Position numbers and translations under genes: made by a program
Notes under the pieces: generated by a model
The model's input: only the letters and a program-made list of their open reading frames with translations
Told to the model about the DNA's origin: nothing
The model's database searches: none
Shown: positions 23,301 to 35,561 of the stretch, in pieces
Numbering within the stretch: the stretch's first letter is position 1
How the letters are laid out: each line of letters opens with the position of its first letter
Source of the DNA: Membranipora membranacea
Lineage: Eukaryota > Bryozoa > Gymnolaemata > Cheilostomatida > Membraniporidae
NCBI GenBank assembly: GCA_914767715.1
Contig: OU612071.1
Span: 6,805,493 to 6,869,492, forward strand
DNA length: 64,000 nt
Direction of reading: 5' to 3'

Positions 23301-24330
23301 CATGAGAGTACAGAGGACAGCTTGTTGCATGTTTGTCTTTCATATTTTTTTGAAAAGACATTCATTACAAACACGCTCTCAATACTATCGGTACAAATTA
23401 ACTGCAGGACACTTTTATGTGCCATTCCAAGCCGAATAAATATTACTAAAGGTTTTATTTATACTCTTTGCAATTAATAAATTCTTTTAAATAAAACCTT
23501 CACTGTTACCTGACTTCTGCTGATATCTTTAAGATGCACTGAGACAGTTTCAGGTTATGTGAACTTGTTCGGCAACTAACTATAGTATTGTTAACTGAGT
23601 GTAGTTAATTCCAGATTAAATTTCGGGACAGACTGTTGCAATCAAAACTGACCTACCATAAAATGCGAAACCATGCCTTGCCCGCAGTAGGAAGAAATAT
23701 GTGTGCTGACAATCCTGAAGTTGTTAGTTGAGCTTTGTCTAGCCCAGAGCCTTATGATTTGATGGCAAGGCAATTTTTCTTCCAGCCAACTAGTTCGCGG
23801 CTAACAATTTATAGTACTACGACACATGCAACAACTCTCTTGTTCTGTTATTTATTGAATTCATACTTTTGAGAATTCTGGTAGTCTGCGGACAGCAGGC
23901 GGAACTGAGAGGATATATAAAGTTAAAAAGAAAATAATCTTTGGGTGATAAGGTAGGCAATAAATTCGCCGAGCAAACAGACATTTGTGATTATTTTTAC
24001 TTTTAAGGCTCCATATTTAATCTAATCAACAGTAATTTAGTGTCATAAAAACTTTGATCTTTAAACTAGAATATTATTTGTCAACATAAACCTCTTCAGA
24101 ACATTGATGTTGGCACAAGGCAGGGCCATATCCTAGTATACGGCCACAAGGGCCTGACCGGGCCACTCATCTGACCCCTGTGTTTGCTGAAGCTTAATTC
24201 AGTCGATCTCCCTCAGAATGTAACACATCATTAAGATATAAGCAGCTGCCTTGTGAATTAAAAGTGGAATATTCATGTCCTGTTAAATCAAATCAGGGAA
24301 AATTCTCTCTGATCCAACTGACGAGCACCT
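23301..24330 (+). repeat. Diverged copy of the 41-49 kb array unit
   Basis: Text such as AGAGGACAGCTTGTTG, ACATTCATTACAAACACGCTCTC and AATTTCGGGACAGACTG, then GTAAACATAAACC-like sequence near 24080, follows the same order as in the long array unit (42490-43200). This shows that the long unit descends from the 3' flank of the unrecognised gene. Confidence 0.55.
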
Positions 24331-25029
24331 TGATTGCATGGTGAGATAGATCTTAACGAACGAAATCCACAGCCAGCCCATAATGACATAAGGAATGGCG
24401 GCCTTCTCCCTAGACGGTCGTTTACGACCGCTTACGGCTGCAATAGCCATTACAAGTTTTCTTTCAGGATTGACTTTATCTGTGGCTGCTCAGTCACAGA
24501 CGACCTAACTGCACCGTTGCATGTTCTATACATAATGCATACCTTATTATTAACACAAAAAAAGCAGGAACCACAGAATAGACTTGCTGCTTACAAGTCA
24601 GAACTTTCTATAAATAGAGAAGTTTATTACTTTGCATTATTTTCTTCAAGCTCTCTCATTTACGCTTACACATCTACCCATGAACAAAATGAACAGCATA
24701 AATCTCAATAATGTACCATTGTAACCAGAGCCAGATAGCTTTTTTTTCACGAAGGACTAGTGAGACTGATCAGCCAGCTGAGTCTTTTCTCTATATTCAA
24801 CCGCAACATACACGTTGGTAGAGATCATAAAACAATCAGATTGAGCATTGACAGGTTGGTGGGATCTTTATGATATCCAAATGAAAATAATAATAATAAA
24901 ATCCCTTTCCCCTCAATCTCGCCAGCTCTACAACACTCTAATTTTCAAACTCAATCGTCCTTTGCCAAAATCCACATCTGCCTGTGGCTGTCGCCAGGCG
25001 AAATATAGAGCATCTGACACTCAAAGCAG
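24331..25029. other. Non-coding
   Basis: No supported gene. Contains a short AATAAT run at 24886 and a TTTTTTTT run at 24740. Open frames here lack homologues within the window. Confidence 0.4.
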
Positions 25030-25640
25030 CATTAAAATCTGATGACTGCAATTTCAATGATTCGGTGGTACCCTCTATGTGCTGCATCGTGAGACCTAGG
25101 GCCTGGGAAGATTATTGTGCCACAACATATATCATATTGGGGACGGTTCTGCAATACTCATGTGTATTTACAAATATTAGAATTGTTGCAACCTACCAGA
25201 TTGGGGAGATACATCAGCAATAACGGTGATGCTTACCAATGAAATACCTTCAATTACTGAACATTACTGAGCTGTGATCTCTGAGTATCTCAGATGCAGC
25301 CCCAAACCCAAAATCGCTGTCAAAGCTTTTTCATATGTCTAGTGAGTTGTCAATGTTGGGTGTTGTCCTTCACATGTGGTATTGTCGTATGGTGAAATGA
25401 AGCAATATACAATTTTTTTTGTTCGCACCTCAATCAGTATGAAAAACATCACAAATAAAATTACAGTTCGCTTTGATGATGGTATGTTAGGTGAGATTGT
25501 TGTTATTCCACGGACAAATTGTGATAAGTTCAACCTACAAGGAAGAGTCGGAACGTGTTCATTCACATAACAGAGGTTTGACCTTGACACATGTAGTTGC
25601 AGTTTTTCTGCCACAACCATAATGCACTGTATGACCTTGA
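25030..25640 (+). pseudogene. Unrecognised gene fragment with Cys/His cluster, copy 2
   Basis: Tandem homologue of 22636-23300. VVPSMCCIVRPRAW is followed by loss of the KRCSG segment and a frame change. The second exon reads DGMLGEIVVIPRTNCDKF but has a TAA after CSFT, ahead of QRFDLDTCSCS. Broken relative to copy 1. Downstream, 25690-26000 again resembles the array unit. Confidence 0.5.
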
Positions 25641-26429
25641 GAGTGCAGAGAGCTGCTTATTGTGTGTTTGTTCATTATTCATACTTTTTTTAAAAAGACA
25701 TTCATTGCAAACACCCTCCCACAACTATTGGTTCAACTTAGCGCAACGGAAAGTGAACTGAACCACGAATACCACATCTTCTAGACAGGGACCTTTATAT
25801 GCTGAGTGGAAACCTTTATTTGGGAACAAACTATAGTACTGGAAGCAGTTTGGATAAATTAGGGCCCAATTGCAGGTCAGACAGTCGCAACAAAACTGAC
25901 CAGACATTAAACTCAAAAATACTATGACAACAGATTCATGTGCATATAATCCCAAGGTCTTTAGGACCTTGTTAAGCCAAGAGCTTCATGTTTTTGGAAG
26001 CAGCCTCATGCCTCTTCCTTCAAACTGATGAAACCCCTCTTGCCCTGCCATTGATTGTATTCATGCCGCTCAATATTCTAGCTAGATTGCAGAAATGTGA
26101 GGAAATGGAATGCCACGCAATAAATTTGCCAAGCAGCACGTCATAAAACAGATCTTTGAACTTTCGACTTATCAAAATTAATCCTTCCCACAAATAATGT
26201 TCTGATATGTAACGATGCTGATACTTGTTTGTTGGCTTGAATGGCACAGATGCCAAGAACAAACATAAGTCATGAAAAAGGGAATAAAATATGATAATTC
26301 TGGTCGGTAAACACATTGCTTTTCTAACCAATCTACCATTTATACCATTTAAACTTCTAACATATCATAAAAATGATTTAATATCTAATAATGCATGTTG
26401 GTATAACCAGAACTAATTGGCTTAATATA
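25641..26429. other. Diverged array-unit sequence and non-coding DNA
   Basis: 25650-25960 follows the order of the long array unit (ACATTCATTGCAAACACCCTCC, later GGTCAGACAGTCGCAAC). 26000-26429 has no recognised feature. Confidence 0.45.
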
Positions 26430-26458
26430 ATGATAATAATAATGATAATAATAATATA
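26430..26458. repeat. TAA microsatellite, left of LINE array
   Basis: Imperfect (TAA)n/(TGATAA)n run directly before an R4/Dong-like element. Dong elements are known to insert into TAA repeats. Confidence 0.8.
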
Positions 26459-26825
26459 GCACCAGTAGTGGATTAGCCTTAACCGGGATCCACTAATATA
26501 GCAGTCCCAGGAGATGCAAGAGTCACAGAAAAGGAGAGGGAGAAGGTGGAAAAATATCAGGATCTGGCGAGAGAAATAAGAAAAATATGGAACACATCAG
26601 TGACAGTTATACCAATCATTGTAGGAGCACTAGGTGCTGTGGCTAACATACATGAACAAATGGAGATGCTGGAGATAGAGAAGAAGGAAGTAGACAGAGT
26701 GCAGTTCTCTGCTTTACAAGGATCGGCAAGAATACTGAGAAATGTGTTGGATATCCCAGGTTAGAGGTCCTAACCCGATACCAACATATCAACGGCTGAA
26801 GAGCTGAGGAAATCAACAGGGAAAA
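26459..26825 (+). mobile_element. Internally deleted R4/Dong-like element
   Basis: Begins with GCACCAGTAGTGGAT, the start also seen in copy 2 (26843), and after about 45 bp jumps to the 3' end of the element. It encodes the last about 80 residues: EKEREKVEKYQDLAREIRKI, TVIPIIVGALGAV and ARILRNVLDIPG, the region downstream of the restriction-like endonuclease in R4/Dong-type proteins. It ends with the same 3' UTR text as copy 2 (CCGATACCAACATATCA) and a TAA tail. It looks like a short non-autonomous derivative. Confidence 0.75.
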
Positions 26826-26842
26826 ATAATAATAAGAATAAT
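26826..26842. repeat. TAA microsatellite between LINEs
   Basis: AATAATAATAAGAATAATA separates the 3' end of the deleted element from the 5' end of copy 2. Confidence 0.75.
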
Positions 26843-26983
26843 AGCGCCAGTAGTGGATCCACTAATATCGGCTTGGTGCCTACTGCTGAGTGGGAGAGAT
26901 TCTTCAATCATCAGCTAAGGGAGCCAACCCCTACAGAAACCAGATAAGGGAGCCAACCCTGACAGAAAACAAACTCATATCTC

Positions 26984-27889
26984 ATGATGAATACAACAAG
27001 TACAATACAGAGTGACGACGTGAATGAGAGGGAGAGCAATGCTCGATCTGTCTCGCCCGGCAGGCTACCTGTGGTGAACCAGGCAGGAGTCGGTCGTCAT
27101 TCTACTACTGGCGAAGGAAGACCAGCAACTCAGCGAATGAGCTATACTAGGGAAGATAACATCAAAATTATGGAGTGCTACTATTCTAGTGAACCAATGA
27201 GGAGAGGATACATGTCAAGGATGGCAAAGATATGGCAAGATTGAGGGGGATTTGAACTCACGGAGAACAGACTAGCGATGCAGGCAAGGACGATTATCAG
27301 AAAGGAATGGCTTACCAAAGAGGAATCGGATAAGATCAGGATAAGAGACACTGAAGATCAGGGAGCACAAGCAATGGAAGAAGGACAGACAACTGTTGAA
27401 GTGATCCCACCAAGTGTACTAGAACGCATTTACCAAGGTCATGGAAGAGAATATGACCATGCAGTGAGAAAAGAAGACATCATGACAGAGAGCAGATAAT
27501 CAGATGAGAAAAGGGAATTAGTTGTGGAAATCAAGATACAGCGAGGAAGGCTGCAGATGGGTAGAGAAAAGTTGATTAACATCAGGCATATAGACAGAAG
27601 GAAGATAGTGGAAGAACTAAGCAAGATCAATGAGGTGATAGAACATGTCCCAATTGATAACATCACTGAACTGAATGATACATTTTACGCTAGTGCAGCA
27701 ATTGTCACAAAGAAGTTGGCAAAGAACTGGAATGAGAAAAAGAAGAACCACCATGGAAAAAGAGACTGAGAGCAAAGGTGATGGAGTTAAGGAAAGATAT
27801 AAGCAGAGTAGTGCAAGCAAGAAACAAACCACACAATGATGGATTTAAAAGAGGGATAGAAGTGAAACACAACATCAAATGCAAGGGAT
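26984..27889 (+). pseudogene. R4/Dong-like ORF, N-terminal and central part (copy 2)
   Basis: Starts MMNTTSTIQSDDVNERES and reads the conserved block MECYYSSEPMRRGYMSRM. A TGA at 27242 replaces the CAA of copy 1. The frame reopens at 27278-27499, stops at a TAA (copy 1 has TTA), and resumes at 27524 with TNIRHIDRRK-like text (INIRHIDRRKIVEELSK). This copy keeps the segment HVPIDNIT missing from copy 1. Confidence 0.7.
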
Positions 27890-28159
27890 ACCAACTCGTG
27901 GAAGAGGAGTTAAAACAAAGATTGAAGGCAACAGCAGCAAAGATCAAGAGATATGATGACAGAGTAAAGCTGTAGCAACAAAACAGAATGTTTGAGAACA
28001 ACCAGAAGAGATTTTATAATGACATACAGAGTAATTTGGAGAGTGAGAATAAAATACCAGATGGAGAGGAATTCAAGGACTTCTGGATAAGGATTTGGGG
28101 ACATGCAACTGAACATGATGGAAAAGCACTGTGGATCGACCGAGTCTGAAGAAAATTGG

Positions 28160-29728
28160 AAGGAAGGCATCAGGGTGAGATAATCATTACAGAAAGCGCG
28201 CTCAAAAGAGCACTAGTGAAATTACCAAACTGGAAGACTCCGGGCCCAGATTCTGTACAGGGACTCTGGATCAAAAGTCTGACCAACCAGCACAGAAAGC
28301 TATAGTTATATACCTGAATGAATGCCTGGAGACAGCACAGACACCAAGCTGGATGACAACCGGAAGGACTGTTCTGATTCAAAAAGACAAGACCAAAGGG
28401 ACAGCACCGGGGAACTACAGACCCATAACCTGCTTACCTATTGTATGGAAGCTGATGACCTCAATGGTGGCTGAAGAGATCTATAGACCCCTGGAGGATA
28501 ATTATCTCATCGGAGAAGAACAGAAGGGATGTCGATCTGGGTATAAGGGAACCAAAGACCACTTGATGCTGGATAAGGTGATACTGAAGGATTGTAAGAA
28601 CAGGAAAATTGGTATAGCCATGGGCTGGATTGACTACCAGAAAGCGTACGATTTAGTACCGCACTCATGGATCATTGAGATACTGAAAATGGTAGGGGTG
28701 GATGAGAAAGCTTGGAGATTCCTTGAGCAAGTGGAATACCAACTTGGAGTGCGGAGGCCGCACACTGTCTAATGTGAACATCAAGAGGGGGATCTTCCAA
28801 GGTGACTCATTATCGCTGCTGCTTTTCATCGTGGGCCTCATACCTCTGAGTGTGATACTACGAGAAGCGAAGCAAGGGTATACACTTCCCAGATCTCAGT
28901 CAGGTAAAATAAACCACTTGCTTTACATGGATGACCTGAAACTATATGGCAAAAACAAAAAAGAACTGGAGTCATTTATACAAACAGTCAGAATTTTCAC
29001 CCAGGATATAAGAATGAAGTTCGGAATACAGAAGTGTGCTACAGTAGTGATGAAGAGAGGGAAACGTGAACAGGATCAGGGGATATTGTTACCTGATGGA
29101 GAGCTGATGAAAGACTTAGGAGAACAGGACTAAAAGTACTTGGGGGTCCTGGAAGCTGATGCCATAAACATGAAAGAGATGAAGGAGAAAGTAAGGAAAG
29201 AGTATTACAGAAGACTGAGACTACTATTGGAATCAAAGCTTAATGGAGGAAACGTCATCAAAGCAGTAAACAGATGGGCGGTTGCTGTCCCCCAGATACT
29301 CTGGAGGAATATTTCATTGGACAAAGGAGGAGCTTGAAGTTATGGACAGAAAAACCAGAAAACTGATGACTATAAACAGAGCACTACACCCGAGAGCTAA
29401 TGTGGCAAGGCTGTATTTGGCAAGAAATGAAGGAGGAAGAGGATTGAGAGCAGTGGAAGAAACTATCAGGACAGAGGAACACGGACTATCGTATTACGTC
29501 AAACATGAAGACAAACGACTCAACAGATACCTCAAGAGTTTTGAGAAGAAAGAAACGAAACGAGAGTATAAAGACCGCAATAAGGAGGAGAAACAACAGG
29601 AATGGAAGAACAAAGCATTACATGGACAGTACACCAAGATAGCAGATCGAACGTGCAAGTGGATAAAGGATGGCTACATGAAGAAAGAAACAGAAAGACT
29701 ACTCATGGCTGCACAGGATCAGGCTTAA
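28160..29728 (+). pseudogene. R4/Dong-like reverse transcriptase and C-terminal region (copy 2)
   Basis: RT motifs in order: KDKTKGTAPGNYRPITC, GEEQKGCRSGYKGTKD, IDYQKAYDLVPHSW (motif A), then after an 11-bp deletion in a new frame RGIFQGDSLSLLLF and LLYMDDLKLYG (28921, motif C with catalytic Asp pair). A TAA at 29131 precedes KYLGVLEADAI. The thumb-like and connecting region continues to 29728, and CRMCNEREETVFHILSEC (29783-29836; C-x2-C-x8-H-x4-C) is the zinc knuckle that precedes the restriction-like endonuclease in R2/R4-type LINEs. The endonuclease itself is deleted. Confidence 0.8.
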
Positions 29729-30000
29729 CCAACACGATGGAAAAAAGTATATATAGGGAAACGAGGAGGTACAGCACTGTGTAGAATGTGTAATGAACGA
29801 GAAGAGACCGTGTTTCATATACTCAGTGAGTGTACAAAAATAGCACAGATAGAGAAGAAGGAAGTAGACTGAGTGCAGTTCTCTGCTCTACTAGGATTGG
29901 CAAGAATACTGAGAAAGGTGTTGAATATCCCAGGTTAGATGTCCTAACCCGATACCAACATATCACCGGCTGAAGAGCTGAGGAAATCAACAGGGAATAA

Positions 30001-30015
30001 CAATAATAATAATAA
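30001..30015. repeat. TAA tail of LINE copy 2
   Basis: CAATAATAATAATAA directly after the 3' UTR. Confidence 0.75.
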
Positions 30016-30169
30016 AATTTATTTATGAAACGCTTAATAAATTTGTTTAAAACCAGTGATTTCTAAGCGTTTTAGATTGTGATAAAAGGTTTAAATAAAA
30101 AAATATACTATGAAATTAGCCTGTTGCAGGTAAAATTAATAAAGTTGATTAAAATTTTGTTATCATAAG

Positions 30170-30480
30170 AATAATTATTAAGATGAGAAAAAATGATGAA
30201 AGATAAGATAATTAAAACCTACAAGTGGCAACTGCCCAGCACCTAAAACTCCACTATAAAACCTACATATATGGGGTATATGCATTGCGGAAAAGATCAA
30301 AGTTTTTAAATGTGATTTAAATGAGGAGGTGGAAGAGAGATTGCGAAGGTAAGATGGTAGGTTGTTCCATATATCTGGTAAAGTGGAATTAACGGATTGA
30401 CCACCCACTGTTTTTAGTCTACATTTAAAATTGCTCACAAGAGTGTTGGCTAAGTTGAAACGAGTGGTTCAGGCATGCTT
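30170..30480 (-). pseudogene. CR1/L2-like LINE, 3'-terminal fragment
   Basis: The minus strand reads FNLANTLVSNFKCRLKTVG, then STLPDIWNNLPSYLRNLSST and SSFKSHLKTLIF, the signature of the extreme C-terminus of CR1/L2/Rex-type ORF2 (xxxxWNxLPxxLRxxxSxxxFKxxLK). A stop lies just upstream (after TSKHA), so it is a 5'-truncated, dead copy. It is a different family from the R4/Dong-like elements. Confidence 0.7.
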
Positions 30481-31311
30481 AGAAGTTGTGAAAAATTATA
30501 TAAAGCGCTTATCTGTGGGTAAGGATTAAAAGACAATCAGGATCAGCTTGTTGTGTATAATAAAAGTGGGCTAATTGATAATAGTTCGACGAACATTATC
30601 AGTAAAGTCGACCTAGACTCTCATGTAAATTAACAAGACGCCGATCGAGCAAGAAGGACGAAGAGGAGAGTGAAACTATCAATGGAGACCGGCTGAAGAT
30701 GAATGTACAAGAAACCTAGCTAGTGATATTCGACCTTTGACCTGACTGCAGACTGCCCATCATTATGTCTATCTCCTAGTTGCGGGGTAAACTTCATAAC
30801 ACAGGTACACCAAGAAAACGCTATTGCTTGTTACAAAGTGAGAACTTTCTTAAAATGAGGGATAGTAAGTTGCAGCCTGACTATCCCCCTCAACTATTGA
30901 GATGAACATAGGCCTATACAGCACTCAAGATAATTGCTTATTGCTATCTCTGAATCCATCTTGTGATCAATAAGGTTATCAGTAATACTCTTAATGTGGC
31001 ATCATAAGGATTTAGTGAGTGACGATCAAAACAGCTGCGTGATGAGTGAAAGGAAATAACCAGCAGTTAATAACCTGTCCTAGGATGTGGCTTAGTTGGT
31101 CTAGGAGATAACTTCAGTTAAATTTGGCGGGATAAAGAGATATTTTGAGAAAAAAAGTTCAACCGACAACAATGACATTTGCCATAATGATTTATAGCTG
31201 CATTGAAACTTTGTTGGGTACGGAAAAAAAAAATTAAAAGTACACAGAGTCTGGCGGATGAGATAAATCTCAATCCAAATTTGGTCTGAGGATAACAAAA
31301 ATATATGAGTT
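30481..31311. other. Non-coding spacer before duplication copy 2
   Basis: No supported gene. AT-rich with no match elsewhere in the window. It ends where the segmental duplication begins. Confidence 0.45.
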
Positions 31312-33413
31312 CTTCGTACTAAGTTTAAGCAAAAGATTATGGCAAATTTTTCCTCTACTCTAATCATATAAGAATATATGGTTGGTTTGAGATTGATTAT
31401 ATTTTAGATGTTACGAAAATAAAATATATAGTTCAATGTTGGTTGGTAAAGAAAACATAAACTGTGGCGCATGACACTTTGTTTAGGGTTGCCAACCCTT
31501 ACAAGCGTAACCAATTGCTGACCTTGATCAGTGCCAAACGAAACAATTGCAGGGAATAGCTGGGTCCTTGTACCAGCGCGGAGCATAACAGAGCCCAAAT
31601 GCCACCTGACCTACACAGCCGCAGGGAAAATAATGGTCCTCACACCGAGCAGAGCAAATCAGGGCATATTAAAGCGTAAACATCACTGGACCTACAAGTT
31701 GGTAGAGAAAAAGATGATCACTCATTCAAGGCTGATGTATCATCAGAGAAGATTCTACATAGGACAATAGGGAATAAGTCTACAATTGAAAAACTCCAAT
31801 GTCAGCAGTCATTCTGGAAATGCAAGATTCATCACTTGATAGGGGCGATGAAATGTCTATGTTCACAGGCTGTGACCCAAAGTCAGAAAGATCGGTGTAC
31901 TAGCAATATGCATTCAACCCACTGGAAATGGGAAGGCTTTCATCCCACAAACAATAGGAATAAGACAGTTGTCAACTTAGAATGAGATATATGTATGTTT
32001 AAGGATTATCCTTTCTTGTACAAAATGAAAAAAAATAACAATCTGCTGAAATCTCGTTTTTTTGGAGATAAAGCTTATAATTGTGCATCTTTTTTACCCT
32101 CAGACATTATTAATAATGGATACGACTGCGCTCTTCTTGAGCATGGTTGTTCTTATTCGAAATTATAATTCTGAGCATGCATGAAGAAGATCATCTCTCA
32201 CCAACAAAATCGACATCAAAGTTACACATTCTGCACTAGGTTCAACATTTATTTTAATGTTGTTTTGCATTAGAATAGATGATGTTTATATGGAAAGAGA
32301 CGCTGAAGAATATATCAACTATCGAAATAGAAATGGTTTTAGTAAATACAAACAATTCATACAAAATCAGCTTCCCCGGTAGGAAGTTTACACTTGATTA
32401 TAGCCTTCTGTCCTTCTGCACAATGCAACCTTTCTTCCATCTGGCTTTAACTTATTAGAGGGGAGCATCCTCCATCTATCAGCTAAATACCATGCTTGCA
32501 AATAGGACTAACATTATTTCTAAATTGAAATATAATCCTTTGACAAAACATCAACAAGTAGCTTGATGCACACTGATATATGTTATTTAGAAAAGCGAAA
32601 AGAACATTGTTTGTCCAGATTAGCTGTGGTCCTAGTTCTGAGACACATAGAACTCTGACCAATGCAAATGAGTCACTGTAAACATTATAGGAGGGAGCAG
32701 AAATCATAATAAACTAATGATGTGACATACAGATATTGATACTTAAGATTCCAAACAATGCCCAAAGGAAACTATTATTAGTCAGGCGATTACAAAGGCA
32801 TATTGCACACTTGCTCCTAATCATAGCGAACATTGTCTGCTGCTAGAAAACGTAACATTGTTTGGTTGCTATCCTCATACAACAAAATTATTCTCAATAA
32901 ATTCCATTCTCTGTTGCCATTGACTAGTATCAAGACTTTACCAAATCAGCTTAAACTGAGAAATCAATCAAGGCCAAAGAACCGAACACATGTTAAGGAA
33001 GTTACCCTTCCATACCTGGAAGAAATATAACTCTACAATAGTGAGAAGCAGCAATCTCAGTTGAGATTGTCTTGTTCGCTTGAACAGGGTGGTTGAAATT
33101 AATAAATGAATAAATCTCATCTTTCAATAGGCCTATTTGTGTACAAAACTAAATGACATCGAAATTATCATTATTGAGATCTCGAATATCACTAAACATG
33201 AAAAATCGGAAAAATGGGACCACTAGATCTCAAGTTAGTATCCCATGCAAAGCTCCTGTGTTAAATTTATCTTTTATATGTCATATCCTCATATTGCTAG
33301 TAAGAAGGTAGAAGATGCAAAACAAACACGATTGAAATTGAACTAAAAGTATAATAAGCTTGACGATTTTGCAGGTTCAATAATGATACAGACGCAGCTC
33401 GTTTGAAGACCTA

Positions 33414-34561
33414 GTTTAAAGCTGCTATTTTGTATCACATCTTATTATCCATATTTTATTTTATCATGTGAGCGATTTACAGCTTTAGACTCCAAATATT
33501 GAGGAAGTTATGGGCTCTCAAACTTCCAGGGTGATCACCTTGGGTCGTCACAACGCGTCATATTTATTATACTAGGACCCACGCCAAATTAATACCTTGA
33601 TCTAGATGACAGTATGAAGATTTGTAGGTGGAGAGAGGTGTTTTTTTATTTTAGATTTTAGCCCTACAAAACAGCTGGAGGTAAAACAGTTTTTCATTTC
33701 ATCTATCTACCCTGAATTCAAGTGGATGAAAATTCTATTTTATTTTCTCTCTCCATTTCACATGCGCAATGATATTAAATGGTTAAGTTTGCCACATCAC
33801 CAGTGTTTGATAATGTAATGCCACAAACTCACATTGAAAGCCATCTGCGCACTAAAAGTCTAGCATAAGGCATATATGATATAAACAGTTCTTTAGGCTG
33901 CCTGTTATAACCATATACTTTCACAATGCTTGTATACAAATAAGTAGCCAATGACACAAGAGTAGCAAGCCACGCCTCCTATACACCCTGAGTCAAATTT
34001 TATTATTTGTAAAATCCACGATGAACAATGAACGAATGAAAAATAATTGTATAGAAAGTTTTGGCGTCTGGCGGTATTTTGATATGATCAGGGCTCTGAA
34101 AAGGTGGTGGGCGTTCATCTAGATCGAGGAATTAATTTGGAGTGGCCTAATAATCACACACAAAATTCAGACCTAGGTAGGAATCGAACCTGGGTATTTC
34201 ATACCAGCATGCAATACAGCTCCAATCACATCACTAGGTACAGCTCCGTGAGCCTGTAGACAATATAGCTCAGCCTTATCGGCGCTGCATTCTTGGCAAG
34301 TTAGTCCTGGGTTCAAGACCCTCTATATCTCTGAAAATTTTGATCATCATCCTATCTATTAGGTATATCACAATAATTATGGAGCGTTGTGACGTCCCAC
34401 ACAGTGTGCCAGCTGATTCCTAATGCCGATAGACTGCCGTCACCTTGGAAGTTGGAGAGGCCCATTAATTCCTCAATATTTGGATTTTAAAGCTGGAAAT
34501 CACTCCCATGATAGAATAAAATATAGAGAATAAGATGTGATACAAAATAACAGCCTCAAAC
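33414..34561. mobile_element. Foldback element with long inverted repeats (copy 2)
   Basis: Counterpart of 9397-10727, with the same TA-flanked ends and inner inverted repeat. Near 33540 it keeps TTGGGTCGTCACAACGCGTC, absent from copy 1. This extends the inverted repeat (GACGCGTTGTGACG at 10548 on the other arm), so copy 1 has a deletion there. Confidence 0.7.
34180..34330. repeat. Back-to-back tRNA-like segments
   Basis: The reverse B box GGTTCGATTCC (complement at 34180-34190) and forward TATAGCTCAGCC..GGTTCAAGACC (34264-34320) repeat the arrangement at 10347-10500. Each duplicate has one perfect and one altered B box, but not the same one. Confidence 0.5.
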
Positions 34562-34572
34562 TAAGTATTTAA

Positions 34573-35090
34573 AGTGGTAGACAACCACAAAAGTTATATT
34601 TTGATATTTGATGTGTAATGATGCACTCCTTCAAAATTTGGATGTCAAAAATAAATGTTAAATTAGAAAAATTTAATTATTTCCATTACAGACTCTCTCC
34701 CACCATTTCGTTTCTCAAATACCCGTACTCTCCAAATAAATATATTATTGGGAAAAATTGATGTATAAAATAATTTTTTTTCTCGAATCGAGGCAGTTTT
34801 CTTTTGTTGTGTCAATCATAATAATATAAACAGTCATCTCAGTTACAAAATCATCTAAAAGAACAATCTTATTGCTTTTAATAACAACAATTCAGCATTC
34901 TCTTTGAGATTATAACAGCTTCTCAACCTAATTCAGTTTTATGCAGCCATGGGGTGGAGGGGCTACTGACTGCCCTGTGGTGCAGATCCAAAGCTTATAC
35001 TTTGCATATCTATTGTTAAGTATGTTGCCTACTGGTGAAGGTTTATTGTATCTTGAAACATATTTAGTAGTGCAAGTGTTGTCTTCTACT
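34573..35090. mobile_element. 518-bp MITE with TTAA target duplication
   Basis: Flanked by TTAA at 34569-34572 and 35091-35094, with imperfect 15-bp inverted ends (AGTGGTAGACAACCAC and, inverted, AGTAGAAGACAACAC). The paralogous position at 10731 in duplication copy 1 has a single TTAA and no insert. TTAA duplication fits piggyBac- or Kolobok-type transposition. No coding content. Confidence 0.85.
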
Positions 35091-35561
35091 TTAAGGTAAA
35101 TTGCCAAAGAGGAAATATTTTTAGTATCAAGCAACCAAAGAAGCCATTGTCTGACCAGGAAATAAATATAAATTACCGCTTTTAAATGTGTAATTTAGTT
35201 TCCCTTAAAAGAAGAATGTAGATTTAAAAGCGCTGTTAGTGATTCTGTTACCCGAATCCAAAGATAAAAAAAGAGACTTGGTTTCAATTACAAGATAGAT
35301 GCTTTATTTTATTATACGTAGGTTGGATACGAGATATTAAGACAAGTTTTAAAATATTGACGTTAATGTGATGTATTACGAACCCGATTAAACGGTGATA
35401 AAAATAATGATATATCCTCTAAGTATTGTTAAAAGCATATTTTATGCGGACCGCATAAAAGCTGTCCTTTTTTTACTTGCAGTGTCAAATAGTGAGGGTT
35501 CGAGTTTCACAAAATTGGTCACAACAATAATCACCATGATATGATTTTTCTGGGACCATGT

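Larger units (their letters stand above)
26843..30000 (+). mobile_element. R4/Dong-like non-LTR retrotransposon, copy 2
   Basis: Nearly full-length: 5' UTR from GCGCCAGTAGTGGATCCACT, N-terminal block (26984 on), basic region, RT, zinc knuckle, 3' UTR and TAA tail. Broken by a TGA at 27242, frame changes near 27490, 27770 and 27975, an 11-bp deletion at about 28728, a TAA at 29131 and loss of nearly all the endonuclease region, where CTKIAQ (29843) joins directly to IEKKEVD. R4/Dong elements have one ORF with a C-terminal restriction-like endonuclease and insert into rDNA or TAA repeats; its position between TAA runs fits Dong. Confidence 0.8.
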
